Positions 5,517 to 5,920 of a DNA stretch of 5,920 nucleotides are shown here, piece by piece. The DNA is from Burkholderiaceae bacterium (lineage in GTDB: Bacteria; Pseudomonadota; Gammaproteobacteria; Burkholderiales; Burkholderiaceae_C), in assembly GCA_023260355.1 (NCBI GenBank), contig JALQVJ010000116.1:1-5920 (forward strand). The letters are read 5' to 3'. The stretch's first letter is position 1; each line of letters starts with the position of its first letter. The translations under genes and the position numbers were made by a program. The notes beneath the pieces are model-generated. The model worked only from the letters and a program-made list of their open reading frames with translations. It had not been told where the DNA came from and did not search any database.

Positions 5517-5920
5517 ATGAGCGCAACGGATATTCAAGCATTGGGCATGGTGCCCATGGTGATCGAACAATCAGGTCGCGGCGAGCGTGCATACGACATC
5601 TACTCTCGCTTACTGAAAGAGCGCGTTGTATTTTTGGTCGGCCCGGTGAACGACCAAAGCGCGAATTTGGTGGTCGCACAAATGCTCTATCTCGAGAGCG
5701 AAAATCCCGATAAGGACATTTACCTGGACATCAACTCGCCCGGTGGCTCTGTCAGCGCTGGCATGAGTATTTATGACACGATGAATTTCATCAAGCCGGA
5801 CGTGTCGACCTTGTGTATGGGCATGGCCGCCAGTATGGGCGCCTTTTTGTTGGCCGCCGGTGAAAAGGGCAAGCGCTTTGCGCTGCCGAATTCACGCATC
5901 ATGATTCACCAACCCTTGGG
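5517..5920 (+). CDS. clpP: ATP-dependent Clp protease proteolytic subunit, 3' end beyond window
   Basis: Serine protease that forms two stacked heptamer rings and degrades proteins fed by ClpX or ClpA (EC 3.4.21.92), in the cytoplasm. The first 134 complete codons are present, of about 200 in the family. Seen in order: a short N-terminal propeptide-like segment; [20 protein letters not shown] at 11-30; [14 protein letters not shown] from 31; [17 protein letters not shown] from 71; the nucleophile motif [12 protein letters not shown] with Ser106; and MIHQPLG at the edge with the catalytic His131. The Ser-His spacing of 25 residues equals that of E. coli ClpP. The catalytic Asp lies past the window. 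The start at 5517 has a good ribosome binding site. It follows tig after a terminator, and in relatives clpX normally comes next. No break or odd residue is seen. Confidence 0.97.
   Translation, partial: MSATDIQALGMVPMVIEQSGRGERAYDIYSRLLKERVVFLVGPVNDQSANLVVAQMLYLESENPDKDIYLDINSPGGSVSAGMSIYDTMNFIKPDVSTLCMGMAASMGAFLLAAGEKGKRFALPNSRIMIHQPL

Overview
The window is almost entirely bacterial and looks like a betaproteobacterium of the order Burkholderiales, probably a freshwater Comamonadaceae relative. This rests on the tRNA-Leu(UAG), trigger factor, ClpP order, on moderately GC-rich codon use, and on the character of the efflux and HpnC proteins. The genus is an inference, because no search could be run. 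The first 120 bases or so do not belong to the same genome type. On the minus strand they encode, without a stop, 40 residues of an ArfGAP zinc-finger domain. ArfGAP is a eukaryotic family, and this stretch is far richer in GC (87 of 120 bases) with G or C in nearly every third codon position. The left edge is therefore a eukaryote/bacterium junction, most simply a chimeric assembly or clone.

Layout from left to right. (1) About 1-121, minus strand: ArfGAP fragment. (2) About 122-2751, minus strand: a two-gene tripartite-efflux operon, with the periplasmic adaptor (1702-2751) first and the RND inner-membrane permease (1689 down to the junction) second. The permease is cut after its sixth transmembrane helix by the foreign DNA. 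(3) 2752-2939: a 188-base gap with no established gene. It holds an unproven plus-strand reading frame with two CxxC pairs and an A8 tract. (4) 2940-3791, minus strand: HpnC-type squalene/phytoene synthase. (5) 3792-3902: a divergent spacer with a plausible -10 box. (6) 3903-3990, plus strand: tRNA-Leu with anticodon UAG and encoded CCA. (7) 4060-5370, plus strand: trigger factor (tig), preceded by a perfect 10-bp hairpin and a strong ribosome binding site, and followed by a strong intrinsic terminator. (8) 5517 to the right edge, plus strand: the first 134 codons of clpP.

The plus-strand half is a conserved protein-homeostasis block: a tRNA, the ribosome-bound chaperone and the Clp protease core. 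In related bacteria clpX and lon usually follow. The minus-strand half is accessory: drug or solvent efflux and one isoprenoid enzyme. I found no mobile element, CRISPR array or novel multi-gene system. The points most worth a second look are the eukaryotic junction and the small CxxC reading frame.
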